A DNA stretch of 64,000 nt from Ornithodoros turicata. Lineage: Eukaryota; Arthropoda; Arachnida; Ixodida; Argasidae. The translations under genes were made by a program, and so were the position numbers. The notes beneath the pieces were generated by a model. The model did no database searches and had not been told where the DNA came from. It saw only the letters and a program-made list of their open reading frames with translations. The DNA is taken from the NCBI RefSeq assembly GCF_037126465.1, contig NC_088201.1, positions 68,532,879-68,596,878 of the forward strand. The letters are read 5' to 3'. Below, piece after piece: positions 12,184 through 24,355 of the stretch. How positions within the stretch are numbered: position 1 is the first letter of the stretch; each line of letters begins with the position of its first letter.

Positions 12184-13149
12184 CTTTAAACTGCTTCAAA
12201 ACGTGTCCCTGCGTAAGGCAATGCACTTCATCTGAGAGATCTGATCGTACGTCAAAGAACTGTCACGTAGGCAAAATTAACTTGCGGATTAATTTGCCAA
12301 TCTGGCGTTGCTCGTGATCATATTCGACATAGAATCCGAATTACCTCGAGGTGGAGAAATTGCATTTATTATTTAATGTGGTTTATGACATTGCTAAAAT
12401 TGATCTGAGATAGACCGAAAAGAATAGATGAAATGGTACATGCATTTCCCCTTAATTTCGCCACCCTCACACACAGCAATGTAGACAAAGCCTGCCGTAG
12501 CTATGGATACTATAGCCGCGCCATCAGCCGCTTAGGAAGCCACTATAGTAGCCGCAGAAAACTGTGTTTGAAATCATCTGGAGCGATTGGCTGCAGCAGA
12601 CGACATCGCCTCTGCCATCGCCTCATGGCGAAGGAGTCAGAGGAGGCATTAAGCAGACGTGGCGTTGCCCAGAGGTTGCCATTGCAGCTCACGGTCCTGT
12701 AGTAATCCGATCCAATCTTTATTAGTCCCATGGGGGCTATGCTCGCATTTTGCCATAAAGGGTATTGCTCAAGGAGTTATATATTTGCTGTTTCGTGGAA
12801 TGTCCGGCCCGCAGTTATGACCAAGCTGCAGTGAACTACCGAGGAAATTGAAGAACCTATAGTCAGTTAAAACTTAAGTCCTACAATTGGAACCGCCCAC
12901 TCATTCGTGGAAGGCTCCTGCGATTGGCTACCAGCCTTTGCACGACGCCCCCGCTTCGCGATGTAGTGCCGGCTCTCTCCCTCTCTCTCCCCAGTCCCCA
13001 CTTGGTGGTGCTGCACTACATTCGAGCGCGGAGCGATTCTTGTGTGGGGGCGCGTATGACTTACACATGTGTATGGCTGTGTATGACTCAAGGTCATGAC
13101 TGGTCAAGTGTATGACTTAACACGTAAAGCAGGGGAGAAAGGTGGCAAC
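12184..13149. other. No gene recognised
   Basis: Mixed sequence, CpG-rich around 12895-13060 with a CT-rich run at 12970-12995. No coding family, TIR or tandem array was identified. Confidence 0.4.
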
Positions 13150-14420
13150 CTTGCCTTACTCCTCTTTTGACCTGAAAGCTCTTGCGTTTTCATACATTGC
13201 TCCTATTGTGTTTATTATCGGATTTTCCGCCCTAATTCCTTCTAAAGTTTCTCTTAAATATGCGTGTTTAAGCCGGTCAAATGCCTTTTCTTGGTCTAAG
13301 GTCATATGAATACTTATATTCTCCTTCCGCTTGTCCATTCTATAACATCTCTTGGTTCCCATATTTTCCTTCGGATTCTTCGACCTTTTACTGCAGCACC
13401 CTGTCATGGTGACGCTCTTCTATATTTACTTGTATTCGGTCCGCGACTGCCCTGGCTAATATTTTATTATCTAAATTTAACGACGTTGTAGGTCTCGAGG
13501 CTCCCAACTCATCCTTACGCTGCACAGCAGAGTGACCGTTCCTTCTAGGAAGGTTTCTGGAAATGAACCTTTCTGAAGTGCGCCTTGAAGCACCATCACC
13601 AAAGAGTGGCCTAGAACGTTCCAATACCGTTTGTAAAATTCTGCCGGAATCCCGTCAGATCCTGGCGACTTTCCACTCTTCAGACTTCTAACATCCCGCT
13701 GTACTTCTTTGCAACTAAGTTCAATCCCTTTTCCCGGCTTTCCCCCACAAAAGGAATCACCTGTCGTGAGTCCATTCTCAAACATGTTGCCGAAGAACTC
13801 CCGTGCCACAGTGGCTGTTTCACCTTGCTCGGTGCCCTTGTTTATGAGGGCCTCAACGGGCGCGATTGCGCTGAAGCCAGATGTTTAGAGAGGAGCCTCC
13901 GGGAGCATCAGGCTTCCTTCTCCAGATTGTCCCTCGCCGCCATATACCTCAACGCCTCCCACCTTTCCTCCCTCAGGAGTGCGAGGTGATCTTTGGCGGA
14001 GGTGTAGCTCACACCAGAGAGTACTCCCACGTCGAACTGTTGCAACCGCCGCATGTGATGCCTGGAGCTTGCGCGTCGTTGCATGCTTCTCATGCGCCTT
14101 TTTCTTCCCACAAGCCTTAAAGCAGTTCTTTACAGCATTTTTAAGTTTCTTCCGCCAATGAAATGTATTGTCACAATCCTTGACCCCTCTCTGGATTGTG
14201 TCTTTCACTTCTTGGTCGACTTCTGGATGATCCAGCAACTTGGTATTCATTCTCCATGGGCGTTGGGATCCCGGAAACCCCACTTCTCTCACTTCCAACA
14301 GGACTCTCTTGTGGTCGGAAATACAGTGATGAAGGTTCCTCGAAGTGTTCTGGCACAAGCATTGGCGTTGTCCTTGTGAGCGCCGCGGCTAGCGCCCCAC
14401 GCACGCGCTGCAGCGTCTCC
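13150..14420 (-). pseudogene. L1/Tx1-like LINE ORF2 fossil (endonuclease end and start of reverse transcriptase)
   Basis: Reading leftwards on the minus strand, the first block (about 14358-13885) has SDHKRVLLEV, the last motif of an apurinic-type endonuclease, followed by a WRMNTKLL linker. The next block (13809-13477) has GKSPGSDGIPAEFYKRYW, the entry to the reverse transcriptase, and PETFLEGTVTLL. The last block (13407-13156) has LDQEKAFDRL, the first catalytic Asp motif. The order and wording fit the L1/Tx1 group. The blocks are in different frames and the YxDD box is absent, so the copy is truncated at both ends and dead. Confidence 0.8.
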
Positions 14421-16218
14421 TCTTCTGGGAGGAGACGCCACGCGGACGAATGAAGCAGGAATGGAGTAGGCCAGTTGTGTAGCTCTATAGGACGAATATG
14501 TGATTAAGTAAGCGCCCAACATTTCCCTTTACACGTGAGCAGTAGAAATTAAACAAGTCAGAAACATGAGGTTTGAAAAGTGAATGTAGTTCTGCTTACT
14601 GGAAGTGCAATTGTGTCGTGGTACATTGCCTATGTGTTGGGGATTAACTGGTACACTGCTGTGAGCTCGGAGAGAGAAAGGCTGACAGACTTATTTTCGA
14701 CATGCTTCTGTACGGTTTCTGATCGATTAATTCACGCTGCGAATGCAGTGTGCCGAAAATTACCCTCGTCTATGTAAAATGCTGTCCATCTTATTAGGCC
14801 TCCTATAAGTGTATCTTGCTGGCGCTGTGCATGTGAAAAAAAAAAAAAAAAAGGATTTGGAGAACAGGAAGTAGCGGGACTACACCGCTTCATCAGCGGG
14901 GACGTTCTTTGCTAGTCTTAATCCATTTCTCCTTTCTCTCGCTGAAGGAAGTACCTCACCACTAAAAGCATCAATGCAGACAACAGCAGTAAACTATTAC
15001 CCACGCATTTCCTGATAAAAGCAGTTTTCTGAGAGATATAAAATGGAAGCGTTTAGCCGGTCCGCGAACCTGTTTGGGGCTGCGAACCGGTTTGCGAACA
15101 AGTTAAATTTTTGCCGTGGCCGAACCGGAACTGAACCTTAATGAAATCCAAGCAACGTGAATCCGAACCGAACCCTTACTTTTTTGCGGTTCGACACCCT
15201 GCCCCTGTCTGTTATTATAAGGAGAGTTACCAAACAAAGTCTTATTGTGTCGAACTTCCTGAAAAGAGGATGTGCATGTCGCGCCGTACGTGCGTTATTT
15301 CGTCTCATCATCTCAATGTTCACTCGGTCACTAAACTAACATTTTCAAAACTTTCCCTCTTTTCTTCTGTACATTTGTGGCCTCAGCGTAGTCGGAGACG
15401 GACGTGAGTAGGGAGCATACGTGCATTTCTTTACAGAAAAACACACACTTGTACAAAATACTGCGCAAAAGCATTTAAGATACTAAATACTCCACGTAAA
15501 AGTATTTAAAGTAGAGTACAAAATACTCAAACCTGAAATTAATTTGAGTAGAGCGCTAAATACTCTAAGAAATATTTAAGAGATTAGCAGTATGTGAAAC
15601 GCGTATTCTGAACGCAGCCGTACAAATGAAAGGAATAAACTTCGTCTTTCATTTGCAACGTCTTGGTGTCAAGTAATGTTTGGTGAACTCTGGTGAACGC
15701 ATGTAAACTTTGTTCATATTTTCTGACCCAAAACTTCGTAATCCTTCGTGTAGTATGTCAGCTCGGGTCTTTCAACCTCTGGCGCCTTTGGTGACCAAGG
15801 AAATCAATGCTGGTATTCTCTTGTACTGTTGGGGACACGGTTAGCTAAAATCGTCTGCCAGTACTTCGCCGTCTCATATTACATCGGTTGCGCTTGAAAG
15901 TGTTGTGCCAATATTGTATTTGAGGGTGGACCATGTGCTGCACGTGTTTACTACTAAAAAGTGATAGCCTTGCAATACCTGGAGATTTGAGATGAGATAA
16001 ACCACGGAGAGCTGATTTTAGACAACCATGTCCCCTACAGTATACCTCACCTGGCAATATGAATAGGAAGCGTTTTCTGACAAAGTTCGCTATTGACAAC
16101 AAGGTCAAGCGTGTGACCAGCCTATTGTACACGAGGATAAATGAGAGATTTCCGAAAAAAAGAAAGAAAGAAGAGTGTTAAATTCCAGTGACCTGAAAAT
16201 CTGAACACAACGGGAAGC
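14421..16218. other. No gene recognised; short degenerate repeats
   Basis: Contains a 17-A run (14837-14853), a patch of repeated GAACCG/CGGTTC words (15055-15180) and a patch of repeated AAATACT words (15445-15590). These look like low-complexity or old repeat debris. No coding family is recognised. Confidence 0.5.
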
Positions 16219-17690
16219 GTGCCTGACGAGGAAGGAAAGTATTTTGAGTACCCTCCTACTGATCCCAATGTCTCTCGGCGCCCCCAGCCTCTCCGAGAGG
16301 TCGTCCACTCCATCTACAAGCCACGCTTAATCAGGGATTCCGCCCCCTACGCCAAAGAAACGCAAGGCGGACAACGACACCGACGACAACATGTCATGTC
16401 CATGATATCATCTCGTAGCCCAAGGGCAGAGCGCGTAACCGGAAATGACAATGACACAATGACACATGACGCATACAACCGATTCATCACAGTTATCTCC
16501 AAGAAACACAGGAAAACTGGGATTCCAGTCGTCTTCACCCCAGTCGATCCCAATGCAAACCTTGTCAATGAAAACCCCACCACGATCGTAGCTGAGATTC
16601 TGAAGACCACACAGAAGAAAATCAAGGGACACCGTTTCTCCAAAAATAGAAGCCTAACAGTGACAGTTGCACCCCTCTCCGCCGCTTTGGCAACACCACA
16701 TTCACGACCCGCATACCGGAGTCGTACGCTAAGAATGTGGGAAAGATCTCCGGTGTCAGAGCTCCCTACTCTGACGAGCAGATGCTCAAATTCCTTCAAC
16801 CTAGTGGCGTTATCGAAGCCCGCCGGCAAAAGCGTTTCGTCAAGGACGCTTCTGGGAAGACAACGGCCCAAATCACCGACAGTGTAGTGCTAACTTTCAG
16901 AAGCGATATACCCATGCGAGAAGAAGTGAGTCTTGGCTTCAACAAGAACAAGGTGACAGAATTCTTCACGCCAACGCGGTGTTACCGCTGCCAGCGCTTC
17001 GGGCACGTGGCAAAGTACTGCCGCGGTCCCGAACGTTGTTGAGCTTGTGGTGGACCTCACTCTTACAGGGACTGCACCACACAATAGGAAACAAAGTGTG
17101 CTAACTGCCATGGTCCGCACCCTGCGAACTATGGTGGCTGCCCAAAGAGAAGAGCAGCCGCCGCTGCCGCAAAACGGGTCGCGTGCGAAGACAAGCCTAT
17201 TCGGAACGGCAACACCAACCTGACATGGTGAGGCAAGAGCTCAGGCGTACTCCAGTGCCCCGACGCAGCACAAATGCTTTCCCACCGCTCCCGAAGAACA
17301 CGGCAGCGCCACCAAAGAGGCTTCCACCCGAGAAGACAACTAAAGTAGCTAAGAAACCAGAACCTCCTGCCAGCATCTGGGACGTGAAAGCAAAAGGACG
17401 CTCACATCCACAGCCGCCGCCTGTCATACAGACGACGCCCCGAGCCACGGCATCGGCAGCACCCCCAGCATCCAGCGTACAGGTCCTGGCCACGGCCGAA
17501 ACAAGTATACCTATACCAGGTATCCACGTGGTAGCGCAGCTTGTTTTCACTGTCGTGCCCCTACTCCTGACCACTATACGAGCCCTGATCGCGGCGATCC
17601 TCAACGCCAGTAACATCCCAGAAGTTCACCAAGTCATGCCATCGAGCCGCAGGTCGCAACCCTCCTCAGCAGGTTCAATAATGGCCTGTA
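16219..17690 (+). pseudogene. I-group LINE ORF1 (gag-like, CCHC zinc knuckles), broken
   Basis: An N-terminal part (16219 to about 16780) shifts frame into a part with zinc knuckles: CYRCQRFGHVAKYC near 16980-17022 and CANCHGPHPANYGGC near 17099-17145. A middle knuckle sits between two in-frame stops (TGA just after 17038 and TAG near 17083). After another frame change comes a Pro- and Lys-rich tail (about 17183-17690). ORF1 of I and jockey elements is an RNA-binding protein with this knuckle set that packages the element's RNA. At least two frameshifts and two stops make this copy non-functional. Confidence 0.8.
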
Positions 17691-19900
17691 ACCCACATGG
17701 GACTCCCACAGCTGACTGCTTCCACTGCGTACTTCAATGGAACTGTGCCTCGCTTCGAACGAAACTCACAACTCAAACAGCACCTGATAAAGAACTCTTA
17801 CAGTATCATGTGCCTGCAAGAAACCAAGCTACCTGACAATATTGGCCTCCGTGGGTTCAACAAATTCAGCATGCCAACCATACCGTACGCACCTCACTGC
17901 AGTGCAACAGTGTTTGTGGCAAAACAACTGCCACAACTGCGAATTCCAACATCTCAGCTCTGCTCAGCCCTGGCTGAAATTGTGGCAGTTAAAGTGCAGT
18001 TTGGAAACCAGACACTTACAGTGGCGTCTGTCTACATCCGACCTCGAACTGCAAATGTTCCAGCCCTCCCCAAAGACTACCTCCAACAAGTGAGAACAGC
18101 TCTCCTAGGTCCCCTCTTGCCATGTGGAGACCTCAACGCACACCACAGCCTCTGGGGCTCAAACGAAACCGATACCCGAGGCCAGGACATAGTGGACGCA
18201 CTAGAATAGGGTGACCTAATGGTAGCAAACACTGGCGAACACACTTTCCTTCGCGCACCACTCTCCAGCGCCATTGACGTGACGCTCCACTCACCCGACG
18301 TTCCCGCTCATTGGGAAATAGGCATGGACACTTGGGGAATCATTTCCCGATTACCATTGTGCTAGCCTACAAGAACAGTGCCGCTAAACGCAAGTCCCCC
18401 GTTACAAAGTGGGAGCTTTTCCGCTCGTGCCTCACATCCTCATCCGGGTCACAAAACATCATCGAAGACATCGCCACAGCATTATCGTCTGCCACCAGAA
18501 TCGCAACAGCTGCTCCAGGCAGACCCAGGCCTGATCTCAAGTTTCACAACCTGCGTGCAGGGCGCCGGCGTGCGCAGAGAACGCTGCTCAAACATTCCTC
18601 TCCAGAAAACCTAACCACTTATCGGCGGATATCGGCGACTCTGCGACGACGCGGAAACACCCTCCAGTGGTCGCAGTGGAAAGCGTTCTCTGCCTCGCTA
18701 ACAGGAATACACCAGCCAGGAAGATTTGGAGTGTTGCAAAGGCACTAATGGTACCCACCAAAGCCTCCAACCCGTTCCCATCGCTCGCCCTTACCAAAAA
18801 TACGTCTGTGGAAGTCCTTGCAAAAACGTTCGCGGACATGTTCGGCGACGGAAGGGACGCTCCCGTCGCCAGCAGTCCACCTACAGCCCCCTGTGCCATC
18901 GACCCACCTTTCACCACATCGGAACTGTCCTGTGCCATCCACAGTCTCGAGGCAAAGTCGGTCCCGGGCGCAGACGGGATTACCAATCAATGCCTTCGCA
19001 ACCTTCCTGACACGGCAGCCTCAAGACTTCTAGAGTACATCAACAACCACTGGGAACAAGAATGTTTGCCTCCCACCTGGCGCGAGAGCATCCTTGTTCC
19101 CATCCCAAAGAGTGGCAAGCCCCCCTCCCCCCCCCCCATCGCCGGCCCTGCCTACCACTGCAGCTGCTTTCCAACCAGCACCTCCTCCAGCAGATTGCCC
19201 GACTCCACAAAAGCGCAGTCGGGAAAGTACTCCTACAAAGGCTCCAAACCCGCAGTGACACCCGTTTCTCGGCGGCGCTGTTAACATTCCTCAACCTGGT
19301 CAGCAACACCCCTGCCCCTGCCAGGGCACAACTACCCTGGACGTACAACGAAATTAGTATCCAAACAAGTCTGACCGGCATCAAAAAGAAGAACAAAATA
19401 CCGGACATCGTAGCGAGGGTACTCGCAGCCGACTGCCTCCACAACAACTACAAGGACTACATGCATGTGTACCAGTGGTTTATCCAGAATCCCAAGCACG
19501 GAGTGGCGTTAGAGAAAATTGGGAGGCCATAATTATAGTTACGTCATTACACCTTAACACATCATTACCGACATGTGTCTAAAGCTGAAATCGCAGGGGC
19601 ACCCCCTGTAGGTGGTACACAGCTGAAAAAGTTAAGGGGGTGTCACTGAACATTTGGGGGAGTGTTAGGGGGTGTAGGTGGTGTCTGGATATATCACTGA
19701 AGTGTACACAGATGCCGCCATAGACACCAGCCAACGCAGGAGCGCCATCACGTACCACATTCCCGCAAGAGGCACAAACTAGGCGGAATTAATTGCCGGG
19801 CTCCTACTATCAACAGACGCAGAGCTACTGGCCATCAGCAAAGCCCTTGATGCCGTCCACCAAGCATCCACCACAAAAGCCGCCATCCTAAGTGACTGAA
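17691..19900 (+). pseudogene. I-group LINE ORF2, endonuclease, partial RT and RNase H remnant
   Basis: The endonuclease starts LQWNCASLRTK and includes CLQETKL and CGDLNAHHSLWGS. A TAG at 18208 and a frame change break its end, where NHFPIT stands for the usual SDHFP. The reverse transcriptase entry GADGITNQCLRNLP and ILVPIPKSGKP follow at about 18960-19130. The sequence then jumps, without the catalytic palm, to the region before RNase H (about 19165-19500). A stretch of unrelated sequence follows, then an RNase H remnant (VYTDAAID and AELLAISKAL, about 19690-19898). The RT core is therefore deleted. RNase H in this position places the element in the I group. Confidence 0.8.
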
Positions 19901-20203
19901 TGGGGGGCCTTGTCACGCTTTTTTTGCGCACTTTTGCTGCAACTTCGTTCCAGCGACGTTGCACGCTATCGAAGTTGCAGAGAGTAGGCTCCTTTCACAT
20001 GGTGAGCTACTCCGTGCAAAACGAGACGGAGACTTGGCAACCAAATGGATTCCAAGCTTGTGGTATTCCCACAATCATTTACACAAACTGAACACAGTTG
20101 TGAAACATCTCACTTCAAAACGAAGGTGGAATCATAAAAACGACTTCTGAAATTTGTCTGAGTAATCTGATCCGGAATTTTTTGTCCATTGTTTTATTTT
20201 ATA
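19901..20203. other. No gene recognised
   Basis: AT-rich spacer between the LINE fossil and the next foldback element. No open frame with a recognisable product. Confidence 0.5.
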
Positions 20204-20589
20204 TTCCCCAGCGGTTCATGTAAAATATTTCATCAGAATGTGTTCTTGAATGCAAACTGCAGACTGCAAACTGTCAACCGTATTTTCAGTTCTTGCTCTC
20301 GTGCGATTGGACGAAGATGATGCTGACATTTTCTCGCGCCATGTCGCGAGTTAAAGGGATACTTCGGAACGATCGGCGAAAAAATTGCTGCACATCTTAG
20401 TTGGTGCACAACATCCACAGTATATACCTGCCATCAACTTCGTTTCTTTCTCATGTAACGAATTATGCCTCAAATAAGCGAGCAATCAAACCGAAACAGG
20501 AACGTGGAGAGGAGTCGCACAAACTTTCCCGTCCGAAGGCCAACGCGTTACGTCACCCTGCGGACAAGTAGTATACCGCGCCGGTCGTA

Positions 20590-20800
20590 GCCGCCGTGTG
20601 ACATTCCCGAAACAAACAATGGATATTCTGACCCCGAGATCGCGGGTTCGAACCCGGCCGAGGACGCCAGGGACTTGGTAGCAGGGTACAAGTTGCTTAT
20701 AGACACGCCGTCTTCCGCGAGGGACGTTAAATACGGGGTACCGTGTGGTGAGCTTTCATCGCACGTTAAAGAACCCTCAGATGGGCAAAAGCAATCCACA
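20590..20800. repeat. SINE-like repeat with a B-box
   Basis: Contains GCGGGTTCGAACCCGG near 20641-20656, which includes a pol III B box readable on both strands because it is palindromic. It is followed by a body (GTACCGTGTGGTGAGC, GAACCCTCAGATGGGC) of the kind that recurs in arachnid SINEs. The A box is unclear, so orientation is left open. Confidence 0.5.
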
Positions 20801-20804
20801 GACC

Positions 20805-20875
20805 GACCGCTGTGGCGTCGCTCATGATCTCAGTTTACGTCGCTAGACAACTGAGATCATGACCGACGCCACAGC
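20805..20875. repeat. Hairpin
   Basis: CGCTGTGGCGTCGCTCATGA and the following TCTCAGTT are mirrored by AACTGAGATCATGACCGACG and the following CCACAGCG, around a loop of about 13 bases. The stem is about 28 bp with one or two mismatches. Confidence 0.7.
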
Positions 20876-21169
20876 GAGAAAATGTCAGCATCCTCTTCGT
20901 CCAATCGCACGAGAGCAAGAACATAAAATACGGTTGACAGTTTGCAGTTCAGTTTGCATCCAAGAACACATTCTGATAAGATATTTTACATGAACCGCTG
21001 GGGAACCTTGATTGCTGCTAGTATGGCGAACTACTGCTATAGCGTTGTCTTCGTAACCTGCGTCGGCTGTGCTGCGGAATTTACGTCTCGGAAGGACGCC
21101 ACAACAGCCAGCCATTGCGATTGGAGCATTTCTTATTGCTCGAGAGACATGTTGCGTTCGTTTATTCGC

Positions 21170-21318
21170 GCGACCAGCTCCCGTGGCCTAATGGTTATAA
21201 TGATGGCATTCCACGTCGAGACTGGCAGGTGTCCCTGGTTCGAATCCGGACGCCGGCTGTGCTGTCTGTGATGTGTGAGAGCCATTATACGTCATTGGGG
21301 GTCGAATCTCAAGCACCT
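21170..21318 (+). repeat. tRNA-derived SINE
   Basis: The A box TGGCCTAATGG (21184-21194) and B box GGTTCGAATCC (21237-21247) are 53 bases apart from start to start. The tRNA head is followed by an unrelated body. Cloverleaf pairing is poor, so a working tRNA gene is unlikely. Confidence 0.65.
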
Positions 21319-21716
21319 CTATAGTCGTGTTCAACTAAGAAATTTAATCCGTCAACTACATACGCCGTTGGAGATGCGGAGACGAAATAGCGCGCCAGGA
21401 GAAATACGGCAGCGCCACCACGTAGCGTGGTGGTGCTGGTAAAAGGGCTTGCCGTTGTCGGCTTCACAGAGGTGAGCAACGTCAGGACTGACGCCCTGGG
21501 GGAATGTGTGTCCAGGGCACCGCGCAGCGTAGTGTCATGCCAGTCTAAACAGCCAATACGGAAGCAGAGTGAGCATAATGGGTTACATTATCTCGCGGAG
21601 GAGCGAGCATGACCTCCGTTCTATGGCGTGTCCAGCCATCCTATCTGCGGCGCAGTAATATTTTGAGAGCGGACGGACTAGATTTCTTTTCCTTCTTAAG
21701 TTGAACATTACTATAG
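21319..21716. mobile_element. MITE with CTATAGT termini
   Basis: The left end CTATAGTCGTGTTCAACT and the right end AGTTGAACATTACTATAG are inverted copies, extending into TTAATCCGTC and its partner GGACGGACTAGA. It is 398 bp long with no ORF of note. A CACCACG.TAGCGTGGTGGTG hairpin lies inside (21416-21436). Confidence 0.65.
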
Positions 21717-22089
21717 TGTTAAATCTTCGGATTTTTACCGGGGATATTACGTCATCAGAGCCGTGCCGCAGTATTTTCGCAAATCAAGTGTGGACTCTCT
21801 CGACTGTTGAGTCGCTCGAGTCTAATAAACGAATACAACCACAGAAACGCGCGATGGTGCAGCGCCGCGCGAGTTTGTGAACGTGCTGGACTACGGCAAA
21901 CAGTTCTGTCACCACCACAACCACTGCGCAAGTTTGATTTCGGGACCTACTCAATGTATCAAACCAAAGCCATTAGTAAGAAACACAGGCGTTATCTTGG
22001 TGGTGAGTTAATACTCCGAGCAATTCCTCTCTTCAGTGTTGCTTTTGTACGTAATTAAAATGAAAATTAGACACCTCATCCTTCATTTT
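21717..22089. other. No gene recognised
   Basis: Spacer before the next LINE fossil. Short frames only. Confidence 0.4.
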
Positions 22090-24355
22090 GACTGATAGGC
22101 GAGCAGGATTCTCGAATTTGCGGAAGCAAGACAAGCGCAATATATATCGCTAACTCTTTCACGCTACGAACGGGGCTGCGAAGCGTTCGAAGACTACGGT
22201 ACAGTTTCTGGGGCAAGATTAAATAGGTCCATAAGTGTCGCTCTTTTTTTAAATGTTCAGCCAACCTGTGCTGCACCGTTTCAAGTTCCTGTAAGACCTC
22301 AGGTTAAAATACTGGGAGTTGTTTTTGACAGTGCAGTCCTCTGTCAACTGGCCTCGAGTATTCAGCCGCTGTAGTGTTGTGCTGCGAGAACTTAAGTTTG
22401 TTGAACTGCCGATCACTTTTCGGGCACGGCTGTTAGCAGCATGGTATTACAGTCGCTTGTGGTTTTTAGCGGCTGTTTCATCACCGCCAGCGGTAATACA
22501 AGCTGCTATCACACGACACGCGTTCGGCTTTCTGTGGGGCGGATCCGTTGAATGGGTCTGCAGGTCTCAACTCCACGGAAGCCGTGACCGTGTGGCTTGG
22601 GAGTACCGGCTGTGCCAGAAAAGTGCTTGGCGCTTCAATCGCCTATTCTCTTTGAGGCGTTCCGTGCGTCAGAGCACCCGGCCTGCGCATTACTGCAGTA
22701 TTTCCTAGGATACGCCACCAGCCCAGCAAACCATTCATATCCCTGGAACATCCCTACAAGGTCGCGAACGTCCTGAATATCTCGACATCTGTAGGATATC
22801 TATGGGATATCGCACAATCCCAATGCGTGTTGGGCTTACTCCAGTAGACAACAGATGTCCCTGGTACGTTGGAAGGATATCGCGCTCTGGATGTTTGAAT
22901 GTCCCATGACAGGCAGCCTGCATATCCTAGGGATATCTATGGGAGATCCAGGAAAGATTTGTTTGTCCTTATAGAGGTGGTAACCTGAATTAAAAACACA
23001 GTAGTTGATAGGAAGGGATGTCGGAAATGTTGTTGGGTATACTGTGAGTTGATGCAGAAACACAGGAATTGCGAAGATACATCCTCATCACCGTTACAAA
23101 TAGTTTACGCCACGCTACCCCTAACGAACGTGTGTGTAACGATTTGTATTTCAGTATATGTTCCATCCAGCTCGCAAATAGAGGTTACTGCGGGTTTTCC
23201 CAAGTGGTCCAAGTAAGGCGGGCGGGGTTCGGCTCTTATGCTTGCAGGTCCCACAGTGTTGCTGTACTGTGATGAATCCTGTTAGGCTAAGGTAATATTT
23301 TGTTCCCCAAATGGGAACAATAGTATCAAATGGGTTAAAACACACAAATATTTTTTGCTGGTACACAGTTGCAGTGTTCTCTACGCACTCTACGAACACC
23401 AAATATGTGATGCACAAAATTTTTAAAAGCAAAATATGTACGATATTCGTAATCTCCCTTATATATCCAAATATCCATGACAGACGTCGCAGGGACTTTC
23501 AGTGGATCTACAAACATGGCAGAAATGCTAGTCGCTGGGATATCGCATGGATGTAAAACGGATCTGTGGCAAACTCCAATGGATATCCAAATGTCCTGGG
23601 CAGGATATCTTACGGACATTTGCTGGATGTATCTGGTTTGCTGGGAGGTGGTTCCTTGAAAGTCCCGAGCTTCTCCCCAGGGCGGAAGTACTCCCTGCTT
23701 ATTTTTGTGCTTGTGTTGCTGTTGTGCGGCGCTTGCGTGTCGAATGCCCAGATGAAGACATTTCCTTGTGGAGCGTCCGTGATTTCTACGCCGCCTACAG
23801 GGAAATGCGACCGGGTCCCGCAAGGCCAGCAGTGCCAACGAAATTCACCTGGCGGCGTATCACTGCTGGCTGGCTTGATGCCCGACGTGCTAGTCTCCAG
23901 TGGAAGCTGGCCCATGGTGTCCTCCCACTGCGTGAACGTTTGCACCGTTTTCGGATATGTCGCACGGACAGTGGCATGTCTGAGACAGCAGAACATTGTT
24001 TTTTTGGGATGCCATATTCCACTTTTACTGTGGAGTAGGGAGGCGCAAATATTTGGGCTACCAGCAGTTGATTGGGCCACCGTAAGGTACCTGGAGCCGT
24101 TGCCGCTCGCACGCGCGGAGCGGAAGCAACTAGCATTGCTGATTTCGGAAATTAACTTCCAAATTTGGATTCGCCGGTGCCGGCTTTCGGTGGCCCAGAT
24201 GTTGGGAGCATGGCTATTTTTCAGGCAGTGACAGCCGAGCTGCGTGCACATATCATCCGTGAGCAGTCATTATTTGGGTCTGTGGAGTGCTGTCGCCGCT
24301 GGCTTACAGCGACTCGGCTCTCTGATCATGATCAATGTGAGTGGCATATCAAGTA
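22090..24355 (+). pseudogene. L1/Tx1-like LINE ORF2 3' half, split by a transposon
   Basis: The first part (22090-22721) carries the end of the RT palm and the thumb: GARLNRSISVALFLNV, RPQVKILGVVFDS, and then LPITFRARLLAAWYYSRLWF and FGFLWGGS. The second part (23646-24355) carries the C-terminal zinc domain of L1/Tx1 elements, with WKLAHGVLPLRERLHRF followed by a degenerate Cys/His cluster and ETAEHCFF. A 924-bp TIR element separates them, and the protein sense resumes directly after it. Frameshifts and stops occur in both parts. The 5' portion of the LINE is missing. Confidence 0.8.
22722..23645. mobile_element. TIR element inserted in the LINE; CCCAGCAAACC ends
   Basis: Starts CCCAGCAAACC and ends GGTTTGCTGGG. 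Near both ends GGATATC words occur many times in both orientations, forming subterminal repeats that may be transposase-binding sites (inference). The middle (22985-23440) is AT-rich with no transposase frame. No clear target duplication was found. Confidence 0.7.

Larger units (their letters stand above)
20204..21005. mobile_element. TIR/foldback element containing a SINE
   Basis: Starts TTCCCCAGCGGTTCATGTAA and ends with the complement. The arms are about 130 bp and share GACAGTTTGCAGT, TCGTGCGATTGGACGAAG and GCTGACATTTTCTCGC. Its interior holds the SINE at 20590-20800 and a perfect-looking hairpin at 20805-20875. Confidence 0.75.
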
